DNA of 19,186 nt from Pseudomonadota bacterium (lineage in GTDB: Bacteria; Pseudomonadota; Gammaproteobacteria; PS1; Pseudothioglobaceae): NCBI GenBank assembly GCA_022600395.1, contig JAHZKM010000011.1:1-19186 (forward strand). Reading direction: 5' to 3'. The notes under the pieces are model-generated. The model ran no database searches, had not been told where the DNA came from, and saw only the letters and a program-made list of their open reading frames with translations. The translations under genes were made by a program, and so were the position numbers. Of the stretch, positions 1-8,390 are shown piece after piece. Every line of letters begins with the position of its first letter. Positions within the stretch are counted from its first letter, which is position 1.

Positions 1-2
1 CT

Positions 3-740
3 GATGAGCAAACTTTTGCGACGATCATTTGTCGAGAACATGCAGTTATTTGTGGGATGGCATTTGCTCAAGCCGCTTTTTTGACCTTGGATCAGAATAT
101 TAAAATTAAATGGCAAGTAGAAGAGGGTGATTGGGCAGAGCCCTCTCAAGTATTAGCAATTTTATCGGGCCCCTCAAGGTCAATTATTAGTGCAGAGCGT
201 GTTGCGCTTAATTTTTTGCAGACCTTGAGCGCGGTGGCAACACAGACTAGAAGGTTGGTTGATCATATTGCCCATACTAAAGCACAACTACTAGATACTA
301 GAAAAACCTTACCAGGTCTTCGTTTAGCGCAAAAATATGCAGTTGCTTGCGGTGGCGGCATGAATCATCGAATGGGATTGTATGATTGTATTATGCTTAA
401 AGAAAACCATATTATAGCTTCAGGTGGTATCAGCAAGGCAGTTCAAAAAGCAAAAGAAAATTATCCTGAACTTGATTTAATTGTTGAGGTGGAAACGTTA
501 GAGCAGCTAAAAGAGACGCTAACATTAGCAGGAATAACGAGAGTATTGTGTGATAACTTCTCGAACCAAGATCTAGTCGAAGCGGTGCGGATGGCTGCTG
601 ATAAATTACCGATAGAAGCGTCTGGCAATATTGACATAGATACCCTGATTGCAACTGCTGAAACCGGTGTTGATTTTATTTCAACAGGCAGTATTACCAA
701 AAACATTCAAGCGATTGATTTGTCGTTACGTTTTTCCTGA
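3..740 (+). CDS. nadC: Nicotinate-nucleotide pyrophosphorylase (quinolinate phosphoribosyltransferase), 5'-truncated by window edge
   Basis: NadC converts quinolinate and PRPP to nicotinate mononucleotide, CO2 and PPi in de novo NAD synthesis in the cytoplasm. The frame is open from base 3, before the first internal ATG at 57, and the residues there (ICREHAVICGMAF) fit the conserved N-terminal domain, so the true start lies outside the window. About 245 residues are visible against a usual ~280. Family motifs appear in order: SAERVALNFLQTLS, TRKTLPGLR, the GGGMNHR quinolinate-binding stretch, KENH, VEVET, LCDN, EASGNI and STGSIT. The 3' end converges with cysQ, and the two frames overlap by 15 bp. 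The identification is firm; the start cannot be seen. Confidence 0.96.
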   Translation, partial: DEQTFATIICREHAVICGMAFAQAAFLTLDQNIKIKWQVEEGDWAEPSQVLAILSGPSRSIISAERVALNFLQTLSAVATQTRRLVDHIAHTKAQLLDTRKTLPGLRLAQKYAVACGGGMNHRMGLYDCIMLKENHIIASGGISKAVQKAKENYPELDLIVEVETLEQLKETLTLAGITRVLCDNFSNQDLVEAVRMAADKLPIEASGNIDIDTLIATAETGVDFISTGSITKNIQAIDLSLRFS

Positions 741-1490
741 GGCAAAAAACACAGGACTTCTCAGACTATCTTGGGTATTGTAGCGTAAAGGTTTGTTGTT
801 TTCGTCTACAACACGTCCGCCAGCAGCCTCCAAAATACACCCACCAGCAGCCGTATCCCATTCTGAGCAAGGACCAAATCTTGGATAGTAGTCATACTTA
901 CCTTCGGCAATTTTACAAAATTTTAGCGCACTTCCTAAATAATTGATGCGATATTGTTCAAAATGATCTAGATGGCTATGTAGTTTATGATTATGAGATG
1001 AGTGGTGACCAATTACAACCTCTAAAGGTGTTTTTTGAGGGCTTACTTGAAGTTCGGTTTTGGTATTATTTTGAAGCTTAAAAGCCCTAAATTGATCGTT
1101 GGTAAAGTAGTGTGTTTTGCTTAGAGGTGCATAGATAAAACCAAAAATAGGGCGATTACTTTTGATATAAGCAATGCAAATACAAAACTCACCAGTTTGC
1201 TCAATAAAGTCCCTAGTGCCATCAAGCGGATCCATAAGCCAGTATTCATCCCAGCTTGAACGTTCAAAAAAATTAACTAATTCAGATTCTTCAGAAATAA
1301 TAGGAACGTTAGGAGTAAGTTGCTTTAAGGTTGCAGATAACAGCTGATGTGCTTTTTGGTCAACAACAGTTAATGGCGTTTGATCTGATTTGGTTTCAAT
1401 GGTTAGACTAGTTTTGTAGTACGACATAATCAACTCTCCAACTTGTGTGGTGAGTGTGATTAAGTGCGGTGTTAGCGTATTGAACATCAT
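726..1490 (-). CDS. cysQ: 3'(2'),5'-bisphosphate nucleotidase CysQ
   Basis: This inositol monophosphatase-family, Mg-dependent phosphatase hydrolyses pAp (3'-phosphoadenosine 5'-phosphate) to AMP. pAp arises from sulfate assimilation and from phosphopantetheine transfer. With the start at 1490 it is 254 residues, close to the 246 of E. coli CysQ. Metal-binding motifs are the SEESE acid pair near residues 66-70, DPLDGT at 87-92 and WDTAAG at 211-216. The frame stays open to a TTG at 1565, but that extension would run into tRNA-Ile, so I reject it. ATG at 1490 or the adjacent ATG at 1487 gives an N-terminus aligning with E. coli CysQ. No clear Shine-Dalgarno is visible. It is probably cotranscribed behind rpoD and the tRNA. 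Its product could relieve pAp inhibition of Orn, encoded in the same window (known biochemistry; the link here is inference). Confidence 0.92.
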   Translation of the reverse strand: MMFNTLTPHLITLTTQVGELIMSYYKTSLTIETKSDQTPLTVVDQKAHQLLSATLKQLTPNVPIISEESELVNFFERSSWDEYWLMDPLDGTRDFIEQTGEFCICIAYIKSNRPIFGFIYAPLSKTHYFTNDQFRAFKLQNNTKTELQVSPQKTPLEVVIGHHSSHNHKLHSHLDHFEQYRINYLGSALKFCKIAEGKYDYYPRFGPCSEWDTAAGGCILEAAGGRVVDENNKPLRYNTQDSLRSPVFFASGKT

Positions 1491-1531
1491 GATATTATCA
1501 TACCATTGAGGGTGATAAATACTGCTAAATA

Positions 1532-1608
1532 TGGTGGGCCTACTTGGACTTGAACCAAGGACCAATCGATTATGAGTCGAGTGCTCTAACCAACTGAGCT
1601 ATAGGCCC
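1532..1608 (-). tRNA. ileX: tRNA-Ile2 (anticodon CAT, read as LAU after lysidine modification)
   Basis: A 77-nt cloverleaf folds with a perfect 7-bp acceptor stem (GGGCCTA/TAGGCCC), D stem GCTC/GAGC, T stem CTTGG/CCAAG and an encoded CCA. The anticodon loop CTCATAA has anticodon CAT at 1572-1574. The anticodon-arm and variable-loop sequence CGACTCATAATCG-TTGGTC matches E. coli ileX rather than elongator or initiator tRNA-Met, and C4-G69 and C5-G68 agree with known TilS recognition features. The top pair of the anticodon stem is a C27-U43 mismatch where E. coli ileX has G-U. It sits 16 bp after rpoD, an arrangement I recall from Pseudomonas. The modifying enzyme TilS is also encoded in this window. 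Confidence 0.93.
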
Positions 1609-1624
1609 GATAAAACGGATTTTT

Positions 1625-3439
1625 TTAAGAATCTAAAAAGCTTTGTAGCTTATGAGCACGAGAAGGGTGTCGTAGCTTTCTTAGTGCTTTCGCTTCAATT
1701 TGACGGATACGTTCTCGCGTCACATCAAATTGTCTGCCAACTTCTTCTAACGTGTGATCTGTATTCATGTCGATACCAAAGCGCATTTTTAATACTTTTG
1801 CTTCACGAGGAGATAGATTGGCCAGTAGATCGCCAGTTGTTTCTCTAAGGCTTTCTTTAGTAGTGATTTCTACAGGAGAGGATAGGTTTGTATCTTCAAT
1901 AAAATCACCAATATTAGAATCTTCATCATCACCAACAGGTGTTTCCATTGATAATGGCTCCTTGGCAATTTTCAAAATTTTAATAATCTTATATTCTGGC
2001 AGCTCCATTTCAGTGGCCAACTCTTCTGGAGAGGCTTCACGACCGAATTTTTGTAGTAATTGACGACGTACACGATTGAGCTTATTAATGGTTTCAATCA
2101 TATGCACTGGAATACGAATGGTGCGTGCTTGATCGGCAATTGAACGAGTAATGGCTTGGCGAATCCACCAAGTGGCGTATGTTGAGAATTTGTAACCACG
2201 ACGATATTCAAACTTGTCAACCGCTTTCATAAGGCCGACATTTCCTTCTTGAATAAGGTCTAAAAACTGTAAGCCGCGATTTGCGTATTTTTTGGCAATC
2301 GAGATAACCAATCTCAAGTTAGCTTCAATCATTTGTGATTTGGCCTTCTTGGCACGACGATCGCCCTTTCGATAAAGTTTGTTAAGAGATTTTAACTCAG
2401 CAATGGTTAGTTGCATCTCTTCTTCATATTCGTGTAAATTTTTCTGCGCATAGAATATTTCATCTTTGGCCGCAGCAAGGTCTTTAGCAACTTTTTCGTC
2501 TACTTTTGCATTGTTCAGCCAATCGTAATTCGTTTCGTTGTCATTAAATAGTTCAAAAAATTGAGCCCTTTCCATGCCCGCGTAAAGACAAGCATTTTGG
2601 ATAACTTTTTCCTGTTTTTTAACTTGTGCAACGCGATCACAAATCACCTCCATCATAGTGGAAACTAACTTAGGCGCAAGGCGCAAATCTGACAAGCCTT
2701 TTGATAGTTGTACGCGTGCGGCCACTGTTTTTTTATGACGAAAGCCATGCTTTTCTTTTAATTCTTGATAGCCTTGAGAGCAACCTAAAACAGTTTCAAA
2801 ACGGGTGTACACCTTACCTTCATCAGGGCCAGTATATTCCATTTCTTCCATGTCTTCATATTCTTCATCATCATCAAACTCACCTGCATCAAAAGCAGCT
2901 TTTTTGGCTTCAAAATCAGCTGCATCGCCCTGATAACCAATGATGACGTCAGTCATTTTACATTTTCCTTCTTCTAGACGTTTGTGGGCCTTAAAGAAGT
3001 AATCAGTAATTGATGGATAAAGTGTGATGGCTTGCATAATTTCGAATACACCTGCCTCAATTTCTTTGGCAATGCGAATCTCATCTTCTTGCTCTAATAG
3101 ATCAACAACACCCATTTCACGCATATACATTCTAACCGGATCAGTTGTTCGTCCAAACTCAGAGTCAAGAGCAGCTAATGCGGCAACAGCTGCTTCTGCA
3201 GAAGTGGATTGTGCCTTGGCACCTGACTCTACAACCAAGGTGTCTGCATCAGGGACTGAATCAGAAACTGTAATATCTAACTCTTCCAAAATAGTAACAA
3301 TTGGCTCTATCTGCTCTTGTGTTAATAAGTCTTCAGGCAAGATGTCGTTGATTTCAGAGTAGGTTAAGTAACCTTTTTCTTTACCAACCGTAATCAATTT
3401 TTGTAGTGCTTGCTTGTGTGCTTTTGTAGTAGATTTCAT
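1625..3439 (-). CDS. rpoD: RNA polymerase primary sigma factor RpoD (sigma-70)
   Basis: The housekeeping sigma factor directs core RNA polymerase to -35/-10 promoters. At 604 residues it is close to E. coli RpoD (613). Domains in order: region 1.1 (~1-65); an Ala/Ser-rich linker; region 1.2 starting [11 protein letters not shown] at 100; the non-conserved insert (~130-365) with a very acidic tract near 185-203; region 2 (~367-446), with [20 protein letters not shown] at 394-413 and the [11 protein letters not shown] -10 element helix; region 3, with the acidic 3.2 finger [11 protein letters not shown] at 503-513; and region 4, with the -35-binding helix-turn-helix at ~564-590 ([18 protein letters not shown]). 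The ATG start is well placed. Upstream neighbour is prs, not the rpsU-dnaG pair of E. coli. A TATAAT box lies 32 bp upstream. Confidence 0.98.
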   Translation of the reverse strand: MKSTTKAHKQALQKLITVGKEKGYLTYSEINDILPEDLLTQEQIEPIVTILEELDITVSDSVPDADTLVVESGAKAQSTSAEAAVAALAALDSEFGRTTDPVRMYMREMGVVDLLEQEDEIRIAKEIEAGVFEIMQAITLYPSITDYFFKAHKRLEEGKCKMTDVIIGYQGDAADFEAKKAAFDAGEFDDDEEYEDMEEMEYTGPDEGKVYTRFETVLGCSQGYQELKEKHGFRHKKTVAARVQLSKGLSDLRLAPKLVSTMMEVICDRVAQVKKQEKVIQNACLYAGMERAQFFELFNDNETNYDWLNNAKVDEKVAKDLAAAKDEIFYAQKNLHEYEEEMQLTIAELKSLNKLYRKGDRRAKKAKSQMIEANLRLVISIAKKYANRGLQFLDLIQEGNVGLMKAVDKFEYRRGYKFSTYATWWIRQAITRSIADQARTIRIPVHMIETINKLNRVRRQLLQKFGREASPEELATEMELPEYKIIKILKIAKEPLSMETPVGDDEDSNIGDFIEDTNLSSPVEITTKESLRETTGDLLANLSPREAKVLKMRFGIDMNTDHTLEEVGRQFDVTRERIRQIEAKALRKLRHPSRAHKLQSFLDS

Positions 3440-3471
3440 AGAGTAACGTGTTATGACAGACCAAATTATGG

Positions 3472-3477
3472 ATTATA
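3472..3477 (-). promoter_or_regulatory. Probable -10 element of an rpoD promoter
   Basis: In the 90-bp gap between prs and rpoD, the minus strand carries a perfect TATAAT, about 32 bp upstream of the rpoD ATG, implying a short leader of roughly 25 nt. No good -35 hexamer is seen at 16-18 bp, so the call rests on the -10 match and its location. Confidence 0.45.
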
Positions 3478-3529
3478 CACAAAGATATTTGTTAAAAATC
3501 ATAGCATCGTGCGTTTTAGCGTTGAATAT

Positions 3530-4492
3530 TTATTGAATGTCAGAAAAAATATTGATGATAGATTGTTCTTCACTAATACGCTTAATAACTTCAGCCATAA
3601 TAGGGGCAATTGAAAGTTGCCTAATTTTATGACATTTAGCAGCGTCAGCCATTAAAGGGATAGTGTTTGTAGTGATTAATTCGTCTAGCTCAGAGTTTTT
3701 AATATTGTTGATCGCATTACCTGATAGTACTGCATGTGTGGCATATGCGACAACTTTTTTGGCACCTTTTTCTTTAAGAATGCCTGCTGCTTGACATAAA
3801 GTTCCTGCTGTATCAACCATATCATCGATCAAGATACAAGTTTTTCCTTTGACGTCACCAATCACATTCATGACTTTTACCATATTAGGAGCGGGGCGAC
3901 GTTTGTCAATAATAGCCAAATCTGCATCATTAAGTTTTTTGGCAGCAGCGCGTGCACGAACAACACCACCTACATCTGGAGAAACCACGACAATATCTTC
4001 ATGATTTTGGCTGACAATATCCTCTAGTAGCACAGGCTGGGCATAGATATTATCAATAGGAATATCAAAGAAACCCTGAATTTGATCAGCGTGTAAATCA
4101 ACTGTTAAAATTCTATCAATGCCAGCAGATTCAACCATTTTAGCAGCGAGTTTTGCAGTAATAGGAACACGAGTTAGGCGTGAGCGACGATCTTGTCGTG
4201 AATAGCCAAAGTAAGGCACAACTGCAGTAATTCTCGCTGCTGATGAACGCTTTAAAGCATCGGCCATGACTAATAATTCCATCAGTGTTTCAGCGGGAGA
4301 AGGTCCGCAAGTTGGCTGGATAATAAACACATCGCAGCCTCGTACATTTTCTAAAATTTCAACTTGTGATTCACCATCACTAAACCTGCCAACCACTGCT
4401 TTTCCTTGTGCAACATTTAAACTAGAAATAATTTCGCCAGAAAGTAATGGATTGGCATTGCCACTAAAAATTTTGATGGTGTCGAGAGACAT
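3530..4492 (-). CDS. prs: Ribose-phosphate pyrophosphokinase (PRPP synthetase)
   Basis: Prs transfers pyrophosphate from ATP to ribose 5-phosphate to make PRPP, used for purine, pyrimidine, NAD, histidine and tryptophan synthesis. Its 320 residues compare with 315 in E. coli. Visible motifs are GRFSDGE (35-41), the ATP-binding FGYSRQDRR (95-103), [12 protein letters not shown] (131-142), [10 protein letters not shown] (171-180), KRRPAP of the flexible loop (197-202) and the PRPP-binding loop DDMVDTAGT (223-231). The ATG start gives the family N-terminus [15 protein letters not shown]. Upstream are tRNA-Gln and ispE, the ispE - tRNA-Gln - prs order I know from Pseudomonas, but a terminator separates prs from them and a TATAAT lies 30 bp before its start. 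Two other window products, NadC and TrpD, consume PRPP. Confidence 0.97.
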   Translation of the reverse strand: MSLDTIKIFSGNANPLLSGEIISSLNVAQGKAVVGRFSDGESQVEILENVRGCDVFIIQPTCGPSPAETLMELLVMADALKRSSAARITAVVPYFGYSRQDRRSRLTRVPITAKLAAKMVESAGIDRILTVDLHADQIQGFFDIPIDNIYAQPVLLEDIVSQNHEDIVVVSPDVGGVVRARAAAKKLNDADLAIIDKRRPAPNMVKVMNVIGDVKGKTCILIDDMVDTAGTLCQAAGILKEKGAKKVVAYATHAVLSGNAINNIKNSELDELITTNTIPLMADAAKCHKIRQLSIAPIMAEVIKRISEEQSIINIFSDIQ

Positions 4493-4522
4493 AAGTATGA
4501 TTAATTGTTGAGAATTGTTTAA

Positions 4523-4528
4523 ATTATA
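4523..4528 (-). promoter_or_regulatory. Probable -10 element of the prs promoter
   Basis: A perfect TATAAT on the minus strand lies 30 bp upstream of the prs ATG and downstream of the tRNA-Gln terminator, so prs is likely transcribed on its own. The spacing to the ATG nearly equals that of the rpoD candidate. No convincing -35 box is visible; the upstream DNA is A/T-rich. Confidence 0.5.
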
Positions 4529-4601
4529 CTAGGTTACAATGATAAAAATAGTTTTTGCTAAGGGATTGCGTAAGTAAATTTAGTTAGATAATAGATATAA
4601 A

Positions 4602-4635
4602 AAAAGCCACATCTTAGCGTTAAGATGTGGCTTTT
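4602..4635 (-). terminator. Rho-independent terminator after tRNA-Gln
   Basis: A perfect 15-bp inverted repeat (AAAAGCCACATCTTA / TAAGATGTGGCTTTT) closes on the 4-base loop 4617-4620. Read on the minus strand, the stem is followed by an uninterrupted T run, 7 bp beyond the tRNA-Gln 3' end. It ends the pepP-trpD-orn-ispE-tRNA-Gln transcript and insulates prs. In the plus direction the T run is shorter. Confidence 0.88.
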
Positions 4636-4641
4636 GAAAAA

Positions 4642-4716
4642 TGGCTGGGCTGGCAGGATTTGAACCTGCGCATGACGGGATCAAAACCCGTTGCCTTACC
4701 GCTTGGCGACAGCCCA
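4642..4716 (-). tRNA. glnU: tRNA-Gln (anticodon TTG)
   Basis: A 75-nt cloverleaf has acceptor stem TGGGCTG/CAGCCCA, a 3-bp D stem, anticodon stem ACGGG/CCCGT around loop TTTTGAT (anticodon TTG), T stem GCAGG/CCTGC, discriminator G and encoded CCA. The weak U1-A72 pair and G73 are known glutamine identity features. The first 21 nt overlap the 3' end of ispE: the D-loop TAA at tRNA positions 19-21 is the ispE stop codon. The gene symbol follows E. coli tRNA-Gln(TTG) naming and is only indicative. Confidence 0.96.
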
Positions 4717-5562
4717 TTTAAGGATTGGAGAAGTGTTTATTGCTTGTGCAGTAAAACTCATCCATTTTTTTGGCATTTTTTCTAATGCTGCCAAAGCATT
4801 TTTTTTAGTGGAAAATTCAGCAAAAACACTGCTACCCGTTCCACTCATTCTTGCTTTTCCTATCAGATTGGAGCAGTTATTAAGTTCCTCTAACGCAAGC
4901 CCAATTTCCTCTGTTTGCTCAATGGCTGCTTGCAGACAGTCATTGTGAGTATTTGTAAGCTCAGAGAAGTCGGATATTTTCCCTATCATCGGACTCATTG
5001 TCAATGCTTTATGCGAGAAAATTTCTGATGTGGAGGTATGCTGATTAACAAAAACCACTAAAAAGTAGTTATTTGGGGTGTTTACAGGACTTAAAATTTC
5101 TCCTACGCCTTCCGCCCAAGCGCTTTGAGCATTGATAAAAACGGGCACATCTGCACCTAGCTCTAGACCTAATGCTGTAAGTTTCTGCAAACTTAAGTCT
5201 GTTTTCCAAAGGTGATTAAGCGCAACTAGTGTCGTAGCCGCATCAGACGATCCACCACCCAAGCCAGCGCCTGCAGGGATGCGTTTTACAATAGAGACAT
5301 CACACCCTAGATGCGTCTTAGTGTTTTTTTGTAAAAGCTCAGCGGCGCGTATGATTAAATCGCATTCTGGTGCAATATTTTCATTACCTGAGGTTCGATT
5401 AATAATGCCCTGATCAGTTACTGTAAATTGCAACTCATCATGATAATCTAATAGCTGAAAAAGAGTTTGTAAGTTGTGGTAGCCATCTTTGCGTTTGCTG
5501 TTGATATGCAAAAATAAGTTAATTTTTGCAGGCGCCAGCCAAACTTTAGGTGAGCTAGACAT
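4696..5562 (-). CDS. ispE: 4-diphosphocytidyl-2-C-methyl-D-erythritol kinase
   Basis: IspE phosphorylates the 2-hydroxyl of CDP-methylerythritol with ATP in the MEP pathway to isoprenoids. It is a GHMP kinase of 288 residues (E. coli 283). Motifs: the N-terminal [10 protein letters not shown] with the catalytic-site lysine near 13, the ATP-binding [16 protein letters not shown] (~97-112), and LGADVPVF with the catalytic-base aspartate near 138. I chose ATG at 5562, where the start overlaps the orn stop by 8 bp, over the TTG one codon upstream. The last six codons and the stop lie inside tRNA-Gln, so the tail WAVAKR is encoded by tRNA sequence and extends past the usual family end near NTSPIL. 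The gene sits in a tight minus-strand operon with orn. Confidence 0.96.
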   Translation of the reverse strand: MSSSPKVWLAPAKINLFLHINSKRKDGYHNLQTLFQLLDYHDELQFTVTDQGIINRTSGNENIAPECDLIIRAAELLQKNTKTHLGCDVSIVKRIPAGAGLGGGSSDAATTLVALNHLWKTDLSLQKLTALGLELGADVPVFINAQSAWAEGVGEILSPVNTPNNYFLVVFVNQHTSTSEIFSHKALTMSPMIGKISDFSELTNTHNDCLQAAIEQTEEIGLALEELNNCSNLIGKARMSGTGSSVFAEFSTKKNALAALEKMPKKWMSFTAQAINTSPILKWAVAKR

Positions 5563-6097
5563 CAATAAAGACGTCTCGATAGTATTTTAATTCGTCAATT
5601 GAGTCACGAATATCAGCTAATGCTAAGTGTGCAGGCTCGCCCGTCCTAATCATTTTTGCTTCAGGTTTCCAGCGGACTAACAGCTCTTTGAGTGTGCTGA
5701 CATCAATATGACGATAGTGGAAGAATTTTTCTAATTCGGGCATGTAGTTGTACAAAAAACGTCTATCTTGACAAATGGTATTACCACACATGGGTGACAC
5801 ACCAGCATCAACATATTTTTCTAAAAACTCAATAGTTTGTTTTTCAGCTTGCTTAGTAGATATAACACTGTCTTTAACGCGTTGAACCAAGCCAGAGTTA
5901 GTGTGATGTTCCGTATTCCACTCGTCCATACCTGCTAGAATTTCTCCACTTTGATGAATCGCTAAAGAAGGACCTTCTGCTAAAATATTAAGATCTTTGT
6001 CTGTCACAATCGTGGCAATTTCAATAATGACATCGCGTTCTGGAAAAAGGCCAGTCATTTCTAGATCAATCCAAATTAAATTTGATTCTTTGTTCAT
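5555..6097 (-). CDS. orn: Oligoribonuclease
   Basis: Orn is the 3'-5' exoribonuclease that clears short RNA oligomers, including dinucleotides such as pGpG, in the cytoplasm. The 180-residue length is typical. All DEDDh catalytic residues are in place: D11 and E13 (IDLEMTG), D111 (CQDRRF), and H157 and D162 ([10 protein letters not shown]). The ATG follows an AAAGGA Shine-Dalgarno at 7-nt spacing, which overlaps the trpD stop region. It is 11 bp downstream of trpD and overlaps ispE by 8 bp, indicating one transcript and likely translational coupling. Known enzymology has pAp inhibiting Orn, and the pAp phosphatase gene cysQ is about 4 kb away. Confidence 0.98.
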   Translation of the reverse strand: MNKESNLIWIDLEMTGLFPERDVIIEIATIVTDKDLNILAEGPSLAIHQSGEILAGMDEWNTEHHTNSGLVQRVKDSVISTKQAEKQTIEFLEKYVDAGVSPMCGNTICQDRRFLYNYMPELEKFFHYRHIDVSTLKELLVRWKPEAKMIRTGEPAHLALADIRDSIDELKYYRDVFIDV

Positions 6098-6108
6098 AAG
6101 TTTATCCT

Positions 6109-7128
6109 TTAACAGCCTGTTGATTCACGTACAAAGTCATCTAGCTTTTGATGTGCTGAGCCTTTATTTAAAATATTAAAAGCCTTGTCAATACCGTCTT
6201 GGAGTGAAGTGCCTAGACCACATACATAAATAGCAGCGCCGGCATTTAGTGCAATAATATTTTTAGCTGAGCCTTCTTTACCATCAAGCGCTTGTTGAAT
6301 CAGAGTTAAGGAATCTTCGGCATCATTCGCTTTAATATCATCTAGATTACCCAGTGGTATGCCAAAGTCAGTTGGGTTAATGGTGTAAGTGGTGATCACG
6401 CCATTCTTTAGCTCTGCAACAAAAGTGTCATCTGCGATGGATATTTCATCTAAGCCGTCTTTGGAATGGACGACCATTACATGCCTAGATCCTAGGCTTT
6501 TCAAAACATTGGCGATGGGCTCAACTAATTCCTTGCTATATACTCCCATGACTTGTGTCGGTGCTTTGGCAGGGTTAGTGAGTGGACCAAGTACGTTGAA
6601 AATAGTTCTAACAGCCAGCTCTTTGCGCGGCCCAATGGCGTATTTCATGGCTGAATGATGAGCAGGGGCAAACATAAAACCAACACCAATTTTATTAACA
6701 CTATGGCTAATTTGCTCCGCACTCATCTCTAAATTAACCCCCGCAGCTTCTAGAACGTCCGCACTGCCAGATTTTGATGAAATAGAGCGATTACCGTGCT
6801 TGGCAACTGAACCGCCAGCAGCTGCAACAACAAAGGCGCAAGCAGTAGAGACGTTAAACAAGCTAAGTCCGTCACCGCCTGTTCCGCAAGTATCAACTAG
6901 ATGCTTGGTATTTTTGACTTCTACACCTTTGGCAAGCGAACGCATCACTTTGGCGCTGGCCGTTATTTCAGCAATGGTTTCGCCCTTCATAGAAAGACCA
7001 ACTAAGAAGGCGCCAATTTGTGCATCGGTCGTTTTGCCAGTCATAATGTCACTCATGACAGCATGCATTTCACTTTCGGTTAGATCTTGTTTTGCAATAA
7101 CTGCTTTGATAGCTTGTTGTATATTCAT
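6109..7128 (-). CDS. trpD: Anthranilate phosphoribosyltransferase
   Basis: TrpD joins anthranilate to PRPP, forming phosphoribosyl-anthranilate, the second step of tryptophan synthesis from chorismate. At 339 residues it is a stand-alone enzyme, not fused to a TrpG glutaminase. Motifs: the PRPP/Mg-binding DTCGTGGDG (79-87), [18 protein letters not shown] (110-127), APAHHSAM (154-161) carrying the anthranilate-site histidines, NVLGPLTNP (178-186), and DGLDEIS in the metal-binding loop. It begins 3 bp after pepP and lies 11 bp before orn. No other trp gene is in the window, so it is separated from a classical trp operon and grouped with unrelated housekeeping genes. Confidence 0.98.
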   Translation of the reverse strand: MNIQQAIKAVIAKQDLTESEMHAVMSDIMTGKTTDAQIGAFLVGLSMKGETIAEITASAKVMRSLAKGVEVKNTKHLVDTCGTGGDGLSLFNVSTACAFVVAAAGGSVAKHGNRSISSKSGSADVLEAAGVNLEMSAEQISHSVNKIGVGFMFAPAHHSAMKYAIGPRKELAVRTIFNVLGPLTNPAKAPTQVMGVYSKELVEPIANVLKSLGSRHVMVVHSKDGLDEISIADDTFVAELKNGVITTYTINPTDFGIPLGNLDDIKANDAEDSLTLIQQALDGKEGSAKNIIALNAGAAIYVCGLGTSLQDGIDKAFNILNKGSAHQKLDDFVRESTGC

Positions 7129-7131
7129 GGG

Positions 7132-8355
7132 TTAGTCTTCATTCATTAAGGTTTCAATTTCATCAATAGTTTTAGCAAGTTGTTCGGTTAAGACTGTGTT
7201 ACCAGCATTTGTTACCCAAACATCATCTTCGATTCTAATGCCGATATTGTGGTAAATAGGGTTGATTTTATCACTCTTACGAATATAAATACCAGGTTCA
7301 ACAGTGATTACCATACCTTCCTCAAATTTACGATGTTGTTGGTCTTGTTGGTATTTTCCAACATCATGAACATCCATGCCTAGCCAGTGGCCGGTACCAT
7401 GCATGTAAAAATTTGATAGCGGCTCATCTAATGCAAGCAAGCCTAGCGATTCAAGCCCTTTTCGAATAATGTTAGAGGCGATTTCATGTGGTTTGTGAAC
7501 ACTAACACCAGGCTTAATACTATCAATAGCAGCCAATTGAGCATCTAGTACGATTTGATAAATTTGTTTTTGTGCTGTACTAAATCGACCATTAACCGGG
7601 AAAGTGCGTGTAATATCGCTCGCATAGTTTTCAAACTCACAACCAGCATCAATCAGTACCAAGTCGCCGTCTTTAAGCGGTTTGTTGTTTTCTATGTAGT
7701 GCAATATGCAGGCATTTTTTCCACCTGCAACAATAGGAGTATAGGCATGTACTGCATTGTTTTTAACAAAGTGTGCGTCAAAAATACTTTGAAGTTCGTA
7801 TTCAAACATATTAGGAGATGTATTTTTCATGGCAAGTACGTGAGCTACCATTGAAACATTAGCTGCTCTTTGCATGGTGCTTATTTCAAACTCATCTTTA
7901 ATTAAGCGCATTTCATGCAAAGGATCTTGCAGACTTTTAAGCGTGTAGCTTGAAAGTAGACTGCTAAGCGTTCTGTCAAGATCACAAGGCTTCTCGTCAA
8001 AATAAACTACATTTTCTGCTGTGATTAATTGTGACAAGTGATCTTTTAATAAATTGATGTTTAAAGCTTTCTCAAGCTTTAGAGTCTCGGGCGCGTCTGC
8101 AAGGCCTAGGCGCTCTCCATCCCAAATTTCACGATCAGGATCTTTGTCTCTCAAAAACATAGTATAGGTGCTTCGACTGATAACAGCGACTGCTTGTGGC
8201 TCTTTAAACCCAGTTAAATAGAAAAAATCGCTATTTGGTCGAAATGGAAAAGTAACGTCACCATTTCTAAATTGTTCAGGATTGGTTGAGATAACAATAA
8301 CAGCGTTATCATCAATCTGGCTTAGTAACTCTTTTCTTCTATTTTGATGTATCAT
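7132..8355 (-). CDS. pepP: Xaa-Pro aminopeptidase (aminopeptidase P)
   Basis: This dinuclear-metal peptidase removes the N-terminal residue from peptides whose second residue is proline. It has 407 residues against 441 in E. coli. The N-terminal creatinase-like domain carries FPFRPNSDFFYLTGF (36-50). The C-terminal pita-bread domain holds all five metal ligands: D236 (LIDAG), D247 (ASDITR), H323 (GTGHWLG), E353 (TVEPGI) and E376 (RIEDD), equivalent to D260, D271, H354, E383 and E406 of E. coli. The ATG at 8355 gives a family-like but slightly short N-terminus. It is first in the minus-strand run with trpD, orn and ispE, and starts 35 bp from the divergent rsmE. Confidence 0.96.
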   Translation of the reverse strand: MIHQNRRKELLSQIDDNAVIVISTNPEQFRNGDVTFPFRPNSDFFYLTGFKEPQAVAVISRSTYTMFLRDKDPDREIWDGERLGLADAPETLKLEKALNINLLKDHLSQLITAENVVYFDEKPCDLDRTLSSLLSSYTLKSLQDPLHEMRLIKDEFEISTMQRAANVSMVAHVLAMKNTSPNMFEYELQSIFDAHFVKNNAVHAYTPIVAGGKNACILHYIENNKPLKDGDLVLIDAGCEFENYASDITRTFPVNGRFSTAQKQIYQIVLDAQLAAIDSIKPGVSVHKPHEIASNIIRKGLESLGLLALDEPLSNFYMHGTGHWLGMDVHDVGKYQQDQQHRKFEEGMVITVEPGIYIRKSDKINPIYHNIGIRIEDDVWVTNAGNTVLTEQLAKTIDEIETLMNED

Positions 8356-8390
8356 TATTTTTCAAGTCAATTTAGTAGCGCAAAGATACC

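Noticed and set aside
1491..1565. 25-codon N-terminal extension of cysQ to a TTG at 1565
   Set aside because: It would run into tRNA-Ile, and the CysQ family N-terminus aligns with a start at 1490 or 1487.
2840..2885. Simple TCATCTTC-like repeat tract
   Set aside because: It encodes the acidic stretch of the RpoD non-conserved region and needs no other explanation.
2701..2943. Open frame on the plus strand opposite rpoD
   Set aside because: It is antisense to well-conserved RpoD sequence, with low-complexity His/Leu-rich composition and no recognisable domain.
7555..7854. Open frame on the plus strand opposite pepP, 99 codons
   Set aside because: Antisense shadow of the conserved PepP metal-site region, with no start context or domain.
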